Below, piece after piece: positions 1 to 8,540 of a DNA stretch of 64,000 bases (its first letter is position 1; every line of letters begins with the position of its first letter). The notes beneath the pieces were generated by a model, which was not told the origin of the DNA, did no database searches, and was given only the letters and a program-made list of their open reading frames with translations. Both the position numbers and the translations under genes were made by a program. The DNA comes from Sphingomonadales bacterium (GTDB lineage: Bacteria > Pseudomonadota > Alphaproteobacteria > Sphingomonadales > Sphingomonadaceae), in NCBI GenBank assembly GCA_025362295.1, contig JANYGX010000002.1:62001-126000 (forward strand), read 5' to 3'.

Positions 1-1291
1 CGAGTTCTGCCATATTTATATTGGGCAGGCTTTCGATCATGACCAGTGCTTCAGGATCGTACAGCCAGTCAGCGCGCGCATCGCCGAGCAACCGCCAAGC
101 CGTTCCAAGGTTTGCCCAGGCTGCCTGATTGTCTGGAGCTAAAGCCAAGGCGCGGCCTGCATGATCGGCCGCTAGCTCCGGGTCTGATGCCGCTTTCATA
201 TGGTAACGCGCCAGCCCGAGGTGAATGGATGCTTGGGCCGACATATCACCACTGGCAAGCGCCAGTGCGCGGGTGAGCAGGGGAAGGGCCTTCTCCCGTT
301 CGCCAAGGCCGTTTAGCGCCTCTCCGTGCGCATAGCAAAGCTGTGTATCGTCGCCAAGCGTGGCGAGCGCTTCCGCAGCCAGTGTTGCCGCAGCCTCATA
401 GTGTGCGCCGCGAATGAGGGTGTTTAGGGCCTGCAGCCACAATTGTTTGGCCATGGGCACGCGCTTTAAAGCGGGCGCATAGCTGCTCACAGGATCGTCG
501 CTCAGGCCCTGCTCCCACAATTGCGCCGACAGGCTAAGGTGTGCATCGAGATGCGCTGGGTGCGCATCAACAACGTACCGATATAGCTCAATAGCCTCGG
601 TGTGCCTGCCCAGGTCCACAAGTGCATGAGCGCGGTGGCTGCCAATCTCTGGTCCAGTCAGGCCCAGCGCAATCGCCTTGTCATAGGCCGCAAGGGCTGC
701 AATGGGCTGTTCATCGATGCGCAGCGCTACGCCCAGATTGTGATGCAGACTGGTTGAATCCGGTTTGACCGCGATCCCTTGCTGATAGGCTTTGAGAGCC
801 GATTCAATCTCGCCATTGGCTTTCAGCGCATTGCCATACGCATCCCACGCTGTGGCATGGTTTGGGTTCAGGCGCGTTGCGGTTGCCAGTGCTTTTTTGG
901 CAAGCGTGAGGTTGCCTGCATCGGTCGCAACAATCCCAAGGTTGGTCCAACCTTCCACATAGTGCGGATCAAGTTCGACGGCGCGATGAAGCGATTTTAG
1001 CGCCAGTGCGTGCTCTCCCATATCGCCAAGCACATTGCCCAGTGAATTGTGAATATGCGGGTTGCGTTTGGCGCTATGCGCGGCTTTTTCTAAAGTTGTG
1101 CGGGCCTCCGACAATCGGCCTTTTGCCTTTTGCACCAGACCAAGCAGATGCAGGGCGTCTGGCTGGTTCGCGCTGAGCACAAGCACTTGATGCACTGTAT
1201 GTTCACAGCGGTCGAGCGCACCCTGCTGAAGATGTCCATGTGCCGTTTGCAGGGTATCAATCTGATTTTGCGTGAGTGGTGCTGACATCAT
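1..1291 (-). CDS. TPR-repeat protein, 3' end off the left edge
   Basis: An open minus-strand frame runs from an ATG pair at 1291/1288 to the window edge, about 430 codons with no stop. The translation is a chain of roughly 34-residue tetratricopeptide repeats, with the usual pattern of a small residue near position 8 and Ala/Pro toward the end (for example NLGIVATDAGNLTLAKKAL, then LNPNHATAWDAYGNAL). The last visible residues (DWLYDPEALVMIESLP) resemble the start of the C-terminal 2OG-Fe(II) oxygenase-like domain found on some alphaproteobacterial TPR proteins; that part is inference because the domain lies outside the window. TPRs act as protein-protein scaffolds. There is no signal peptide, so it is probably cytoplasmic. 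It lies 45 bp downstream of the histidine kinase gene on the same strand and may share its transcript. Confidence 0.8.
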   Translation of the reverse strand, partial: MMSAPLTQNQIDTLQTAHGHLQQGALDRCEHTVHQVLVLSANQPDALHLLGLVQKAKGRLSEARTTLEKAAHSAKRNPHIHNSLGNVLGDMGEHALALKSLHRAVELDPHYVEGWTNLGIVATDAGNLTLAKKALATATRLNPNHATAWDAYGNALKANGEIESALKAYQQGIAVKPDSTSLHHNLGVALRIDEQPIAALAAYDKAIALGLTGPEIGSHRAHALVDLGRHTEAIELYRYVVDAHPAHLDAHLSLSAQLWEQGLSDDPVSSYAPALKRVPMAKQLWLQALNTLIRGAHYEAAATLAAEALATLGDDTQLCYAHGEALNGLGEREKALPLLTRALALASGDMSAQASIHLGLARYHMKAASDPELAADHAGRALALAPDNQAAWANLGTAWRLLGDARADWLYDPEALVMIESLPNINMAEL

Positions 1292-1336
1292 CGTGCACTA
1301 TGGCAAGTGTTGGTCTCAGAGTAAATCATCTCAAAT

Positions 1337-3226
1337 TCAGCCGAGACGTCGCTCCTGAAAGGCTTCCGGCAGTGGCCTGTATGTTGGCTGTATGGCAATC
1401 TCTGGCTTATGCACCAGTCGCTCGGCTGGCAGTGTTAATCGCGCCGTGGTGCCGCCCTGATCGCCAGATTTTGCCGCGTGAACGCTTTCCAGAATAAGGC
1501 TGCCGCCCTGCAGCTCTATGAACTGTTTGGCCAGTGGCAAACCCAGCCCGACACCGCCAAAGCGCCGTGCCTCGTGGCCCTCGACCTGAGCAAAAGGCTT
1601 CAGCACTTCATCGAGTAATGTGGCTGGAATACCAATACCTTCGTCGCGCACAGTGATTTCGATTCCCATCTCATTATCGACACGCATGGTGGTCCACACC
1701 CGACCACCAAGCTTGGTGAATTTCACAGCGTTCCCGATCAGGTTGATCAGCGCTTGGCGGGTCAGGCGGCCATCAAGCAGTGCATAGACAGGCACAGCCG
1801 GCAGATCGAGAATGATGTTTGGCGGGTTCTGCACCTGGCGGCCAATCGCAAGGCTTGCCGCCACCCGTATCAGATCACAGAGATCCACTTCGGATTCTAC
1901 AAACTTAAGTTTGCCAGCTTCAATACGCGCAAGATCAAGCATATCTTCTACGATAGCCAGCAAATGGTGCCCTGAGTCATGAATGGTCTGGGCATATTGA
2001 GCATGCACGGGCATGCCTGCCGGACTGTCGGGTTTGCGCATCTGGTGCAGCATCAGGTCAGAAAAGCCAATAACAGCGTTCAGCGGCGTGCGTAGCTCGT
2101 GGCTCATGTTGGCAAGAAAACGCGATTTCGCATTGCTTGCCTGTAGTGCCTGGTCGCGCGTATCTTCCAATTGTGTTTGCAGTGTCAAAAGTTCAGACTC
2201 ACGGCGCTTGAGCGCCGTTATATCCACATGGCTGACAGCGACGTGACCGTTGGGCATTGGCCGCACGGTCGAACGATACCACGCGCTGCCATGCTGAATT
2301 TCTTCCACCCAGGTTTTATGCACATCGGTCGCGTTCCGATCAAGGCTGAGTGCCGTTGCTTCAGGCAGACGCCTGAAACCTGCGAGTTGCCAAACCTCGG
2401 TCCATGGAAGAAAACGGGACAGATCGTACGGATGCACGCCAAGCAAATGCGCATAGGCATCATTCCAGAGCAGCAAGCGATGCTCGTCATCAAACAATGC
2501 CACAGCCTCAGCCGTTTCTGAAAGTTCGCGCCAAAGTTGCTCGGCGGAGCTCATGGCTTTGGCCGTGGCGTGTGCCGTATACTGCGCTTCAATGCCCTCA
2601 ATCAGCGCATCATAGGCAAGTCGTGTCGCCATGGTCATGGCTTGCAGCAATATAATGGAAAGCAGCGCCAGCAAAAGGTGTGGCAGACTGAACGAAAAAA
2701 GATAATATGCTACATATGGTGCGCCGATACCAACCATGAAAGCGCGCGCGGCTTTTGGCGATGCGGCCATGGATGCCGCTGAACCGGTCGCAAGGCCAGC
2801 TGCCATCACATTCAGAACGATTTGCTTTTCCCAATCCAGATATGGGATAAATAATGCGCTTGCACCCCAAGCCAAGCCATTAAGCCCAGCCCAGCGCCAG
2901 GCATGATCCAGCACACGCTTTGACGTTGCAACACTTAAAGGCGCATCAAACAATCGGCCGGTTGTGTTGCGACGCAAACCGCGCAGCCAATGCATGCCTA
3001 TAACAGCAATCAGGCCACCAATGACTAGCAGCCATGGTAAAAGAGTCCTGCTCGGTACAGATGTCCAGAGCAGGATGGCAACAATTGAGAGCGCGCCAAG
3101 ATTAACACCTAGGTTAATACCGGTCTGGCTCAGAAAAGCGCGCGCACAGGCCACCTCAACAGCAGCTGTACGGTGCAGTTTATCCTCGATCTTGGTGGTA
3201 TCATGGGTGAACGTCGATATTTTCAC
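1337..3226 (-). CDS. Membrane-bound PAS sensor histidine kinase
   Basis: This 629-residue protein has about six hydrophobic segments between residues 37 and 200. A PAS-like domain follows at about 231-340 (ETAEAVALFDDEHRLLLWND). The HisKA dimerisation domain has its phospho-acceptor at His376 in the H-box MSHELRTPLN. The C-terminal HATPase domain carries an N-box (INLIGNAVKFTK), a DEGIGIP motif and a GVGLGLPLAK motif. It should autophosphorylate and pass phosphate to a response regulator. No receiver gene adjoins it, so it is an orphan whose partner is elsewhere. The membrane region is not a recognisable MASE or CHASE domain by eye, and the signal is unknown. It is transcribed divergently from rpoH across a 218-bp gap. 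Confidence 0.93.
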   Translation of the reverse strand: MKISTFTHDTTKIEDKLHRTAAVEVACARAFLSQTGINLGVNLGALSIVAILLWTSVPSRTLLPWLLVIGGLIAVIGMHWLRGLRRNTTGRLFDAPLSVATSKRVLDHAWRWAGLNGLAWGASALFIPYLDWEKQIVLNVMAAGLATGSAASMAASPKAARAFMVGIGAPYVAYYLFSFSLPHLLLALLSIILLQAMTMATRLAYDALIEGIEAQYTAHATAKAMSSAEQLWRELSETAEAVALFDDEHRLLLWNDAYAHLLGVHPYDLSRFLPWTEVWQLAGFRRLPEATALSLDRNATDVHKTWVEEIQHGSAWYRSTVRPMPNGHVAVSHVDITALKRRESELLTLQTQLEDTRDQALQASNAKSRFLANMSHELRTPLNAVIGFSDLMLHQMRKPDSPAGMPVHAQYAQTIHDSGHHLLAIVEDMLDLARIEAGKLKFVESEVDLCDLIRVAASLAIGRQVQNPPNIILDLPAVPVYALLDGRLTRQALINLIGNAVKFTKLGGRVWTTMRVDNEMGIEITVRDEGIGIPATLLDEVLKPFAQVEGHEARRFGGVGLGLPLAKQFIELQGGSLILESVHAAKSGDQGGTTARLTLPAERLVHKPEIAIQPTYRPLPEAFQERRLG

Positions 3227-3444
3227 ATCATCCTCAGGGTCATCTGATCCGGGAATGTGGACGAAATGTACTAACAGAGCGTTAAACTCTATTGATTCAG
3301 CGTAATAAAAATTGCCAAAATCTTAATATCAGGAACTTTGACTATACTGCGACGTTTTCGCCCAGACTCTAAATCAATAGCCACCAGATCAATCCATGGC
3401 TTTGAGAGTGTCGTATAATGATTTAGATGTAAGGATCATGATAA

Positions 3445-4338
3445 ATGGGAAACGTTACGGCCATCAGCATCAATTCAGACAATCGCGCTTTAATCCGCGC
3501 AGCAATGACAGCGCCTTTGCTGGAAAAGCAACATGAACTTGATTTGGCACGGCGCTGGCGCGATCAAAAAGATCAAAAAGCTCTTGATGAATTGACCCGT
3601 TCTTATTTGCGTCTGGTCGTTTCGATTGCGAACCGTTTCCGTCATTATGGACTTATTAATGCTGATCTGGTGCAAGAAGGTACAATAGGTCTGATGGAAG
3701 CCGCAGCGCGGTTCGATCCCGAGCGTGATTTGCGCTTTTCAACATACGCATCTTGGTGGGTACGGGCATCCGTCCAGGATTACGTGCTGCGTAACTGGTC
3801 GATTGTGCGAACCGGAACAACGGCGGCTCACAAAAGTTTATTTTTCAATTTACGCCGGTTGAGAGCTAAAATTACCGGCACTCCTGATGGTCAGCTCAGT
3901 TTTGAAAATCGAAGGGTTTTAGCAAACCAGCTTGGTATTAAACTTAAAGATATTGAAACCATGGAAGCAAGATTAACTGGTGGGGATGTGTCGCTCAATC
4001 AGCCTGTGGGCAGCGATGACGGCGATAGCTGGGAAAACTTTCTAGTATGCGAAGCGCCCAGGCCGGATGAAGTTTTTGAAGCGAGCAACGACCAGAAAGT
4101 GCGCGCTTGGCTGCTGGATGCGGCCATGGCGCAGCTCAACCCACGTGAACGCATCATCATTTCAAAGCGTCAACTGAGTGAGGATCACATAACCCTGGCA
4201 GCTCTTGGCGTGCACCTTAAGATTTCCAAGGAGCGGGTGCGCCAAATTGAAGGTCAAGCCTTGGCAAAACTCAAAGCATCCATGCTCGCCATAGTCAGCG
4301 ATCCGGTGCAGGCGGGTATTGTCAACAATATGTCGTGA
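3445..4338 (+). CDS. rpoH: RNA polymerase sigma-32-type factor (RpoH)
   Basis: This is a 297-residue sigma-70-family protein. Region 1.2/2.1 contains APLLEKQHELDLARRWRD, close to RpoH proteins. Region 2 follows (LVQEGTIGLMEAAARFDPER, then FSTYASWWVRASVQDYVLRN). An RpoH-box-like segment HKSLFFNLRRLRAK follows region 2. Region 4.2 ends in a helix-turn-helix (LKISKERVRQIEGQALAKLK). The RpoH box separates heat-shock sigma factors from the housekeeping RpoD. Alphaproteobacteria often carry two RpoH paralogues (heat shock and oxidative/singlet-oxygen stress). Which one this is cannot be decided here; the slightly divergent box and extended N-terminus would suit an RpoH2-like role. It is followed by tRNA-Thr, 45 bp downstream. 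Confidence 0.9.
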   Translation: MGNVTAISINSDNRALIRAAMTAPLLEKQHELDLARRWRDQKDQKALDELTRSYLRLVVSIANRFRHYGLINADLVQEGTIGLMEAAARFDPERDLRFSTYASWWVRASVQDYVLRNWSIVRTGTTAAHKSLFFNLRRLRAKITGTPDGQLSFENRRVLANQLGIKLKDIETMEARLTGGDVSLNQPVGSDDGDSWENFLVCEAPRPDEVFEASNDQKVRAWLLDAAMAQLNPRERIIISKRQLSEDHITLAALGVHLKISKERVRQIEGQALAKLKASMLAIVSDPVQAGIVNNMS

Positions 4339-4383
4339 AAGACTTGATTTATTAACTACCTTCAAGATATACAATTTTATGGA

Positions 4384-4459
<76 letters not shown>

Positions 4460-4549
4460 TCTATTTTATCATTTAAAAGCAATTATTTACGCTAAACCGA
4501 GCAGCGCTTTAAAAGGCGGGGTAGCGGGTGCTTTGCAAGGGTGGTGCTG

Positions 4550-4906
4550 TCAAGACACTGTGTCTTTGACTTGGACGACGGTCAGGAAAAGCCCAGCACG
4601 GCATTCTGCTGGTTCTAGCCGAGCGGCAGAGCGGTTGCCAGCAACTGGGTGCGGGTCAGCGAGCGTGGCTGACGCCCAGAGACAATCCGAGGCAATGGTA
4701 TCGACAATGCGCGGGCTTAGGCAGCTTAACTGGAACAGTTTGGTCATCCGCTTGCGGCAACGCCCGAGCAAGATCGCAAGCTGGTTGATCGATAAATGGG
4801 GGGATGCCAGGACAAGCCGCTGCGCAACCAGCGCCTCAGCCAGCAACGCGAGCAACTGCGGGGTGGCAAGTATCCCCAGCCTGAGCGGCATCGATCCGGA
4901 GCTTAG
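4550..4906 (-). pseudogene. Decayed C-terminal part of a site-specific DNA recombinase
   Basis: On the minus strand one frame reads SPHLSINQLAILLGRCRKRM followed by TKLFQLSCLSPRIVDTIAS. This matches the helix-turn-helix region near the C-terminus of large serine recombinase-like proteins, which usually read like LSL.QLA...GRCR..M..LL.LS.LSPRIVEAI. The catalytic N-terminal resolvase domain is absent. Sequence just upstream continues the similarity only in another frame (MPFREAKLRIDAAQAGD), so a frameshift is likely. The family assignment rests on remembered consensus and is moderately sure; that the gene is dead is more certain. It is a likely trace of an element once inserted beside tRNA-Thr. 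Confidence 0.5.
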
Positions 4907-4955
4907 CCTCCCGAAACGGCATGCGAGTTGAAAGCGGGATACGCAGTCGCCAACT

Positions 4956-5087
4956 GCACAAAGCGAAACCCTCGGCCGCCCCCTCGGCTCCGCCGTCTGG
5001 CTCGCAAAGCTGAAATATAAAGCCGACCGAACCCTCACCGAAGCCAAACCGGGGCCTAAGCCAATGAAGAAAAAACGGGTTAAGTAA
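4956..5087 (+). pseudogene. C-terminal remnant of a REP-associated tyrosine transposase (RAYT)
   Basis: The plus frame ending at the TAA at 5085-5087 reads SETLGRPLGSAVWLAKLKYK, then ADRTLTEAKPGPKPMKKKRV and a terminal K. The GRPLG, ...LE..LGR.L and KPGPKP signature is typical of the extreme C-terminus of RAYT (IS200-like) transposases. A stop codon lies about 30 bp upstream in the same frame, and the HUH catalytic domain is missing. Only the tail survives, overlapping on the opposite strand the region holding the recombinase remnant. The stop codon lies inside the first copy of the 24-nt repeat, as if this tail plus flank was a mobile end. Confidence 0.55.
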
Positions 5088-5100
5088 CGTGTCACCGGAA
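5077..5100 (+). repeat. 24-nt direct repeat, copy 1
   Basis: The string GTAACGTGTCACCGGAA sits at 5084-5100, preceded by GGGTTAA. The second copy at 7414-7437 differs at one position out of 24 (G5084 against T7421). This copy overlaps the stop codon of the RAYT remnant. The two copies bracket the acyltransferase gene in direct orientation. Confidence 0.75.
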
Positions 5101-5166
5101 ACCACCGCAGCAGCAGGCCGGTTCTAAAAGAAAGTGCAACAGTGGACGTTTCTGACTGGCCTTGCT

Positions 5167-5208
5167 TTGACTGGTTTGGCAGGGGCATGCCCCTGCCAAA
5201 CCAGTCAA
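5167..5208. repeat. 42-nt perfect palindrome
   Basis: Reading inward, the left arm is TTGACTGGTTTGGCAGGGGC (plus one A) and the right arm is its exact reverse complement, with no loop bases, centred between 5187 and 5188. The core is GGCAGGGGCATGCCCCTGCC. It lies 58 bp past the stop codon of the acyltransferase, which ends at 5266 on the minus strand. A terminator role is possible, but the length and perfect symmetry are unusual for one. A REP-like or recombination-site origin fits the neighbouring RAYT scar. Confidence 0.85.
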
Positions 5209-5265
5209 GAAATGAAACTCTTGGAGAGCTTTACACGCATGTGGCCACGCAGTCAGTTGCGCTGA

Positions 5266-7134
5266 TCAGAAATTTCCAGAACGCGTTATGACCATCTCGG
5301 CACCACTGAGGCTGATGTGATGACTGTCGGCATAGAGTGGCTTGCCGTTTGCCTGCAGCCTAGTGTGATCACCTTCGGCAAGTGATATTATCGGATCAAT
5401 AACGATGACGCCGTGTGCGCGCCAACGTGCATAGCTGGACGTGAACCAATTTGTTTGGAGCTTGTAGTCTTCCAGGCTTGCTCCTTGCACGGCATCAAGA
5501 TTGCCTTGAATAGCAGCGTGGGCCAGGCGTCGCGGCACATTGAAAGGCTGTGACGGCACTGGGCCTATGATGATCACATTTTTTCCAGCGGTCTGCAGCT
5601 GCTTGATTGTTGCATCAACTTTCCCAATCATGCCGGGTTGATTGTAATTGCTTAAGGCCCAAAACGCGGCGAGGTACACTGTGCGAATTTGCGGCGATGC
5701 CATTATGCGAGTCATCACCTCTGCATTAAACCTTGCACAACCCGGATCAATGGCGACAGTATAGCCAATCACTGGAGCGCAACTTGAGTGAGTGCGCTCC
5801 ATCAAGGACTGGTTTTGGCGCGCCATATGCTGGCCAATGATCCATGCAAACTCAACTCCATGGCTGTCACCCCAAAGAATAGCTTGTGGCGACACTTGAG
5901 CACCCAGATTGCATTCCGGCCTCGCTCCACCAATTCGGCGGGTAATACACATGCCACGCTTCGGGCTGATGTCGTGGGATGCTGCGATCAAGTGATTTGC
6001 CTGGGGTGAAAATCGGCTATTCCAGCCTCCAGGTAACATCAGCAGCAGGGAGAGCAAACCAACGGCAGCCATCGCCCAACCCGTCGTCATGAAAATTCTG
6101 CGCTGGCTAAATTGACGGGAATCTCGAAACGGCCGCTCGACATAGCGCCAGCTTGCCCATGCGATAATGATGCTGCACACAATCACCGCCACCTGAATCG
6201 GGCCATGCAGAACTTTATCTCCAGCATAGTTGACAAAAACGATCAGCGGCCAATGCCATAAGTACAACGAATATGAAATTAACCCAATGCCGACCAGCGG
6301 GCGCGTCGCCAACAATCGACCCATCAACGTACCCGGCGCACATTGAATCAACAGCGCCGCACCGAGCACTGGGGCGAGTGCTGTCAAACCTGGAAAAACC
6401 GTAGCTTTATCATAACTGAAAACCGACAACAGGATGAGGCCCATGCCGCCAAGTGCCAGCCCGTTGCGCACGACTGGGCTGCGGACGTCTGGCCATTTCG
6501 CCAAAGCCAGCAGGCCGCCAACCAACAACTCCCATGCGCGCGGTGGCAGCATGTAAAAAGCAAAACCATCTGTGTCAGCCTGCTTCAATAAAGCCCAGGC
6601 AAAACTGACGGCAGTAATGGTCGCCACGCTATACAGCCTGAACCGCGGCGTGCGATTTGCAATCAGCCGCAACAGGATTGGAAATGCGATGTAGAATTGC
6701 TCTTCAACGGCAAGCGACCAGCAATGCAACAATGGCATAGTCTCTGCACCGCCGCCGAAATAGCCAACTTTCAAAAAAAACCACAGATTGGACAGAAAAA
6801 GCAGTACCATGAGTGCTGAGCGTGGCACAGCGGCAAAATCATCCGGCAAATAGAGCCAGCTTGCCATAGCCAGAACAAATGCCAACACCACCATGAGGGC
6901 CGGCAAAACTCGCCTCGCACGCCTTTCGTAAAAGCGGATCAATGAGAATTGACCGGCATCGACTTCCCGCGCAATGATGCTGGTGATCAGAAAACCTGAT
7001 ATGACAAAAAATATGTCAACACCGACAAAGCCGCCGGAAAATCCCGGCACATGGGCATGAAAGGCCAGCACTGGCACAACGGCGATGGCCCGCAATCCAT
7101 CAATGTCACGGCGATATGCAGCATTCGGTTTCAT
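5266..7134 (-). CDS. Membrane O-acyltransferase with C-terminal SGNH domain (OafA/YrhL-type)
   Basis: This 622-residue protein has an N-terminal acyltransferase-3 domain of about ten membrane segments. It begins YRRDIDGLRAIAVVPVLAFH and continues GFVGVDIFFVISGFLI, the family signature. After a linker at about residue 370, the periplasmic SGNH hydrolase-like domain shows the nucleophile block WGDSHGVEF and the catalytic DSHHIS near the C-terminus. Such fusions transfer acetyl or other acyl groups across the inner membrane onto lipopolysaccharide O-antigen, capsule or other surface glycans. The target cannot be told from sequence. The gene stands alone, with no polysaccharide genes nearby. It is bracketed by the 24-nt direct repeats, which suggests arrival as a cassette. 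Confidence 0.92.
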   Translation of the reverse strand: MKPNAAYRRDIDGLRAIAVVPVLAFHAHVPGFSGGFVGVDIFFVISGFLITSIIAREVDAGQFSLIRFYERRARRVLPALMVVLAFVLAMASWLYLPDDFAAVPRSALMVLLFLSNLWFFLKVGYFGGGAETMPLLHCWSLAVEEQFYIAFPILLRLIANRTPRFRLYSVATITAVSFAWALLKQADTDGFAFYMLPPRAWELLVGGLLALAKWPDVRSPVVRNGLALGGMGLILLSVFSYDKATVFPGLTALAPVLGAALLIQCAPGTLMGRLLATRPLVGIGLISYSLYLWHWPLIVFVNYAGDKVLHGPIQVAVIVCSIIIAWASWRYVERPFRDSRQFSQRRIFMTTGWAMAAVGLLSLLLMLPGGWNSRFSPQANHLIAASHDISPKRGMCITRRIGGARPECNLGAQVSPQAILWGDSHGVEFAWIIGQHMARQNQSLMERTHSSCAPVIGYTVAIDPGCARFNAEVMTRIMASPQIRTVYLAAFWALSNYNQPGMIGKVDATIKQLQTAGKNVIIIGPVPSQPFNVPRRLAHAAIQGNLDAVQGASLEDYKLQTNWFTSSYARWRAHGVIVIDPIISLAEGDHTRLQANGKPLYADSHHISLSGAEMVITRSGNF

Positions 7135-7463
7135 GATACGCTCAAGTCAAAAAGTTAAAAATTGTCTAAGCGCGCAAAGAATATAGGACTAATACAATAA
7201 CTGGTGAAATTTATCTGCTGAGTCAAGAGTTGATCTTGGCACCCCTCAATTCCCATTGACACTTGGGAATCACCTGTGATTCAGAGAGTCTCCACTTTAT
7301 TAGGAAGTTAATTTGGCACGGGATTCAGGGTTGATTGCGGCAATTGATGCGGATTTCAAGGAGCGGTTGCCGGGCTGATACTGGACGTACGCAGCGCCAA
7401 TTTAATGAAACTGGGGTTAATTAACGTGTCACCGGAACCCTTGCAAATCACAAGTTTTTTCAT
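7135..7463. other. Non-coding stretch with short hairpins and repeat copy 2
   Basis: No convincing gene is seen here. It holds a hairpin TCCCA-N8-TGGGA at 7251-7268 and a partly overlapping palindrome GAATCAC-CT-GTGATTC at 7267-7282. A short frame reading GLIAAIDADFKERLPG ends at about 7378; it looks like the tail of a lost gene, but I could not name it. The second 24-nt repeat copy follows at 7414-7437. Together these look like the outer end of the scar region around the acyltransferase. Confidence 0.5.
7414..7437 (+). repeat. 24-nt direct repeat, copy 2
   Basis: It reads TTAACGTGTCACCGGAA at 7421-7437, preceded by GGGTTAA, and matches 5077-5100 at 23 of 24 positions in the same orientation. 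The spacing between copies is about 2.3 kb and contains exactly one intact gene, the acyltransferase, plus the long palindrome. Confidence 0.75.
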
Positions 7464-7661
7464 TTATGCATCCCTTTGGCTGAGAGCCTTTTCGATCTTC
7501 ATATCAGTCTTATACTGACTCAATTCGTACACCGCCCAAATCGTTGCTGGAATCCATCCGATGAGAGTCAATTGCAGAATCAGACAGATAACGCCAGCAA
7601 TGGGGCGACCTATCGTGAAGAAGGTTAGCCAAGGGAGAAACAGGGAAATAATCAAACGCAT
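7464..7661 (-). CDS. YqaE/Pmp3-family small membrane protein
   Basis: This 65-residue protein has two hydrophobic helices. The core GRPIAGVICLILQLTLIGWI followed by PATIWAVYEL matches the Pmp3/YqaE (UPF0057) family, which usually reads P..V....G......LN..LT..GWIPG.IHA.Y. Family members are small plasma-membrane proteins linked to stress and membrane potential, with no defined biochemical role in bacteria. The start is an ATG with an AAAGGT ribosome site about 7 nt upstream. Its 3' end lies close to repeat copy 2. Confidence 0.75.
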   Translation of the reverse strand: MRLIISLFLPWLTFFTIGRPIAGVICLILQLTLIGWIPATIWAVYELSQYKTDMKIEKALSQRDA

Positions 7662-7724
7662 TTGCAGTACCTTTCACATGTGTTTTTAATTAGCATAATG
7701 ATGAGTTTCATAGTTAATTTACGA

Positions 7725-7952
7725 CTAGTCCCATATCTCATTTGCCTGCGCATAGACCGTCGTCGTGTCGCCAAAACCGCTGTTATGGGTCCACCAGGGT
7801 GCAGTCGCACCGGTTACAGTGCCGCCAGCAGGAAGCGCCTGATATGCCCCTTCAAACCCAGCATTGTTGATTGGAACGGGGGTCTCTGCTGCGTGTGCTG
7901 TGAGAACACCGGCCGTTAAGGCAAGAAGCCTTAATATATTAAAATATCTCAT
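7725..7952 (-). pseudogene. Truncated exported protein (N-terminal fragment)
   Basis: This is a 75-codon frame with a clear signal peptide (MRYFNILRLLALTAGVLTAHA, cut near AHA-AET). A start of mature protein follows, reading NNAGFEGAYQALPAGGTVTG then ATAPWWTHNSGFGDTTTVYA. This pattern (N-GFE, GT..G....W..NS...D..V.Y) resembles the opening of beta-sandwich carbohydrate-binding-type domains in secreted proteins. Such domains are over 120 residues, so the stop after NEIWD cuts it early, and nothing downstream continues it. It could instead be a genuine tiny exported protein. Ribosome site and start look normal. Confidence 0.45.
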
Positions 7953-8540
7953 AATTGTTGCTCTCGAAAACCATAAAATATTATTGTAGAATGGCTAAAG
8001 CATGTCAACTGAATGAATGCTGAACGGTATATGCATATTTTTATTCTAGCGTATCTTTTTGTATGCTTTGATGAGACAAAAAATAATGAAGCGGACCCCG
8101 CATTTGGGACCAGGGCTTAGCTACGGAATGATGTGCGCCAACACAACAAGTGGAGCAGACTAAAGCGAAGGTTGTAACTTGCTTAACTTAAAAGTTCCCA
8201 ATTATTAATTGGATTAATTTTGCCAGCAAGAACTGGGTAAACCGTTGCAACACCTCCTCAAATTACAGTGACTACATAATAAGAAATAAGTGGTCTAATT
8301 CATCTTTATAGAAATTTTAGCCAAAGTTAATTTAATTAAATTGATTTTATGTTTATTAAATTAACCTCAACTTATATTATAGTCAAACATTAAAATCATG
8401 ATATTACTATAAAACGGGCATCAATCCTGAAGTTATTTAGACAGGTATAAAGCAATAAATATATTTTTTATAACAGCTTTTGTAAATTGTATTTTTATCA
8501 ATTGGTTGCTTTTGTAAGTGATGATGTCGAGAATAGTCAT
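7953..8540. other. 588-bp AT-rich intergenic region
   Basis: No gene is supported. The stretch from about 8300 to 8500 is very AT-rich, with runs such as TTAATTTAATTAAATTG, and probably contains the promoter of the two-component operon, though no single -35/-10 pair stands out. A more GC-rich patch at about 8090-8160 (AGCGGACCCCGCATTTGGGA) differs from its surroundings and may be a small insertion scar. Confidence 0.5.

Noticed and set aside
8090-8160. GC-rich patch resembling an insertion-sequence end
   Set aside because: It is too short, with no matching inverted end or transposase nearby, so I note it only as a possible scar.
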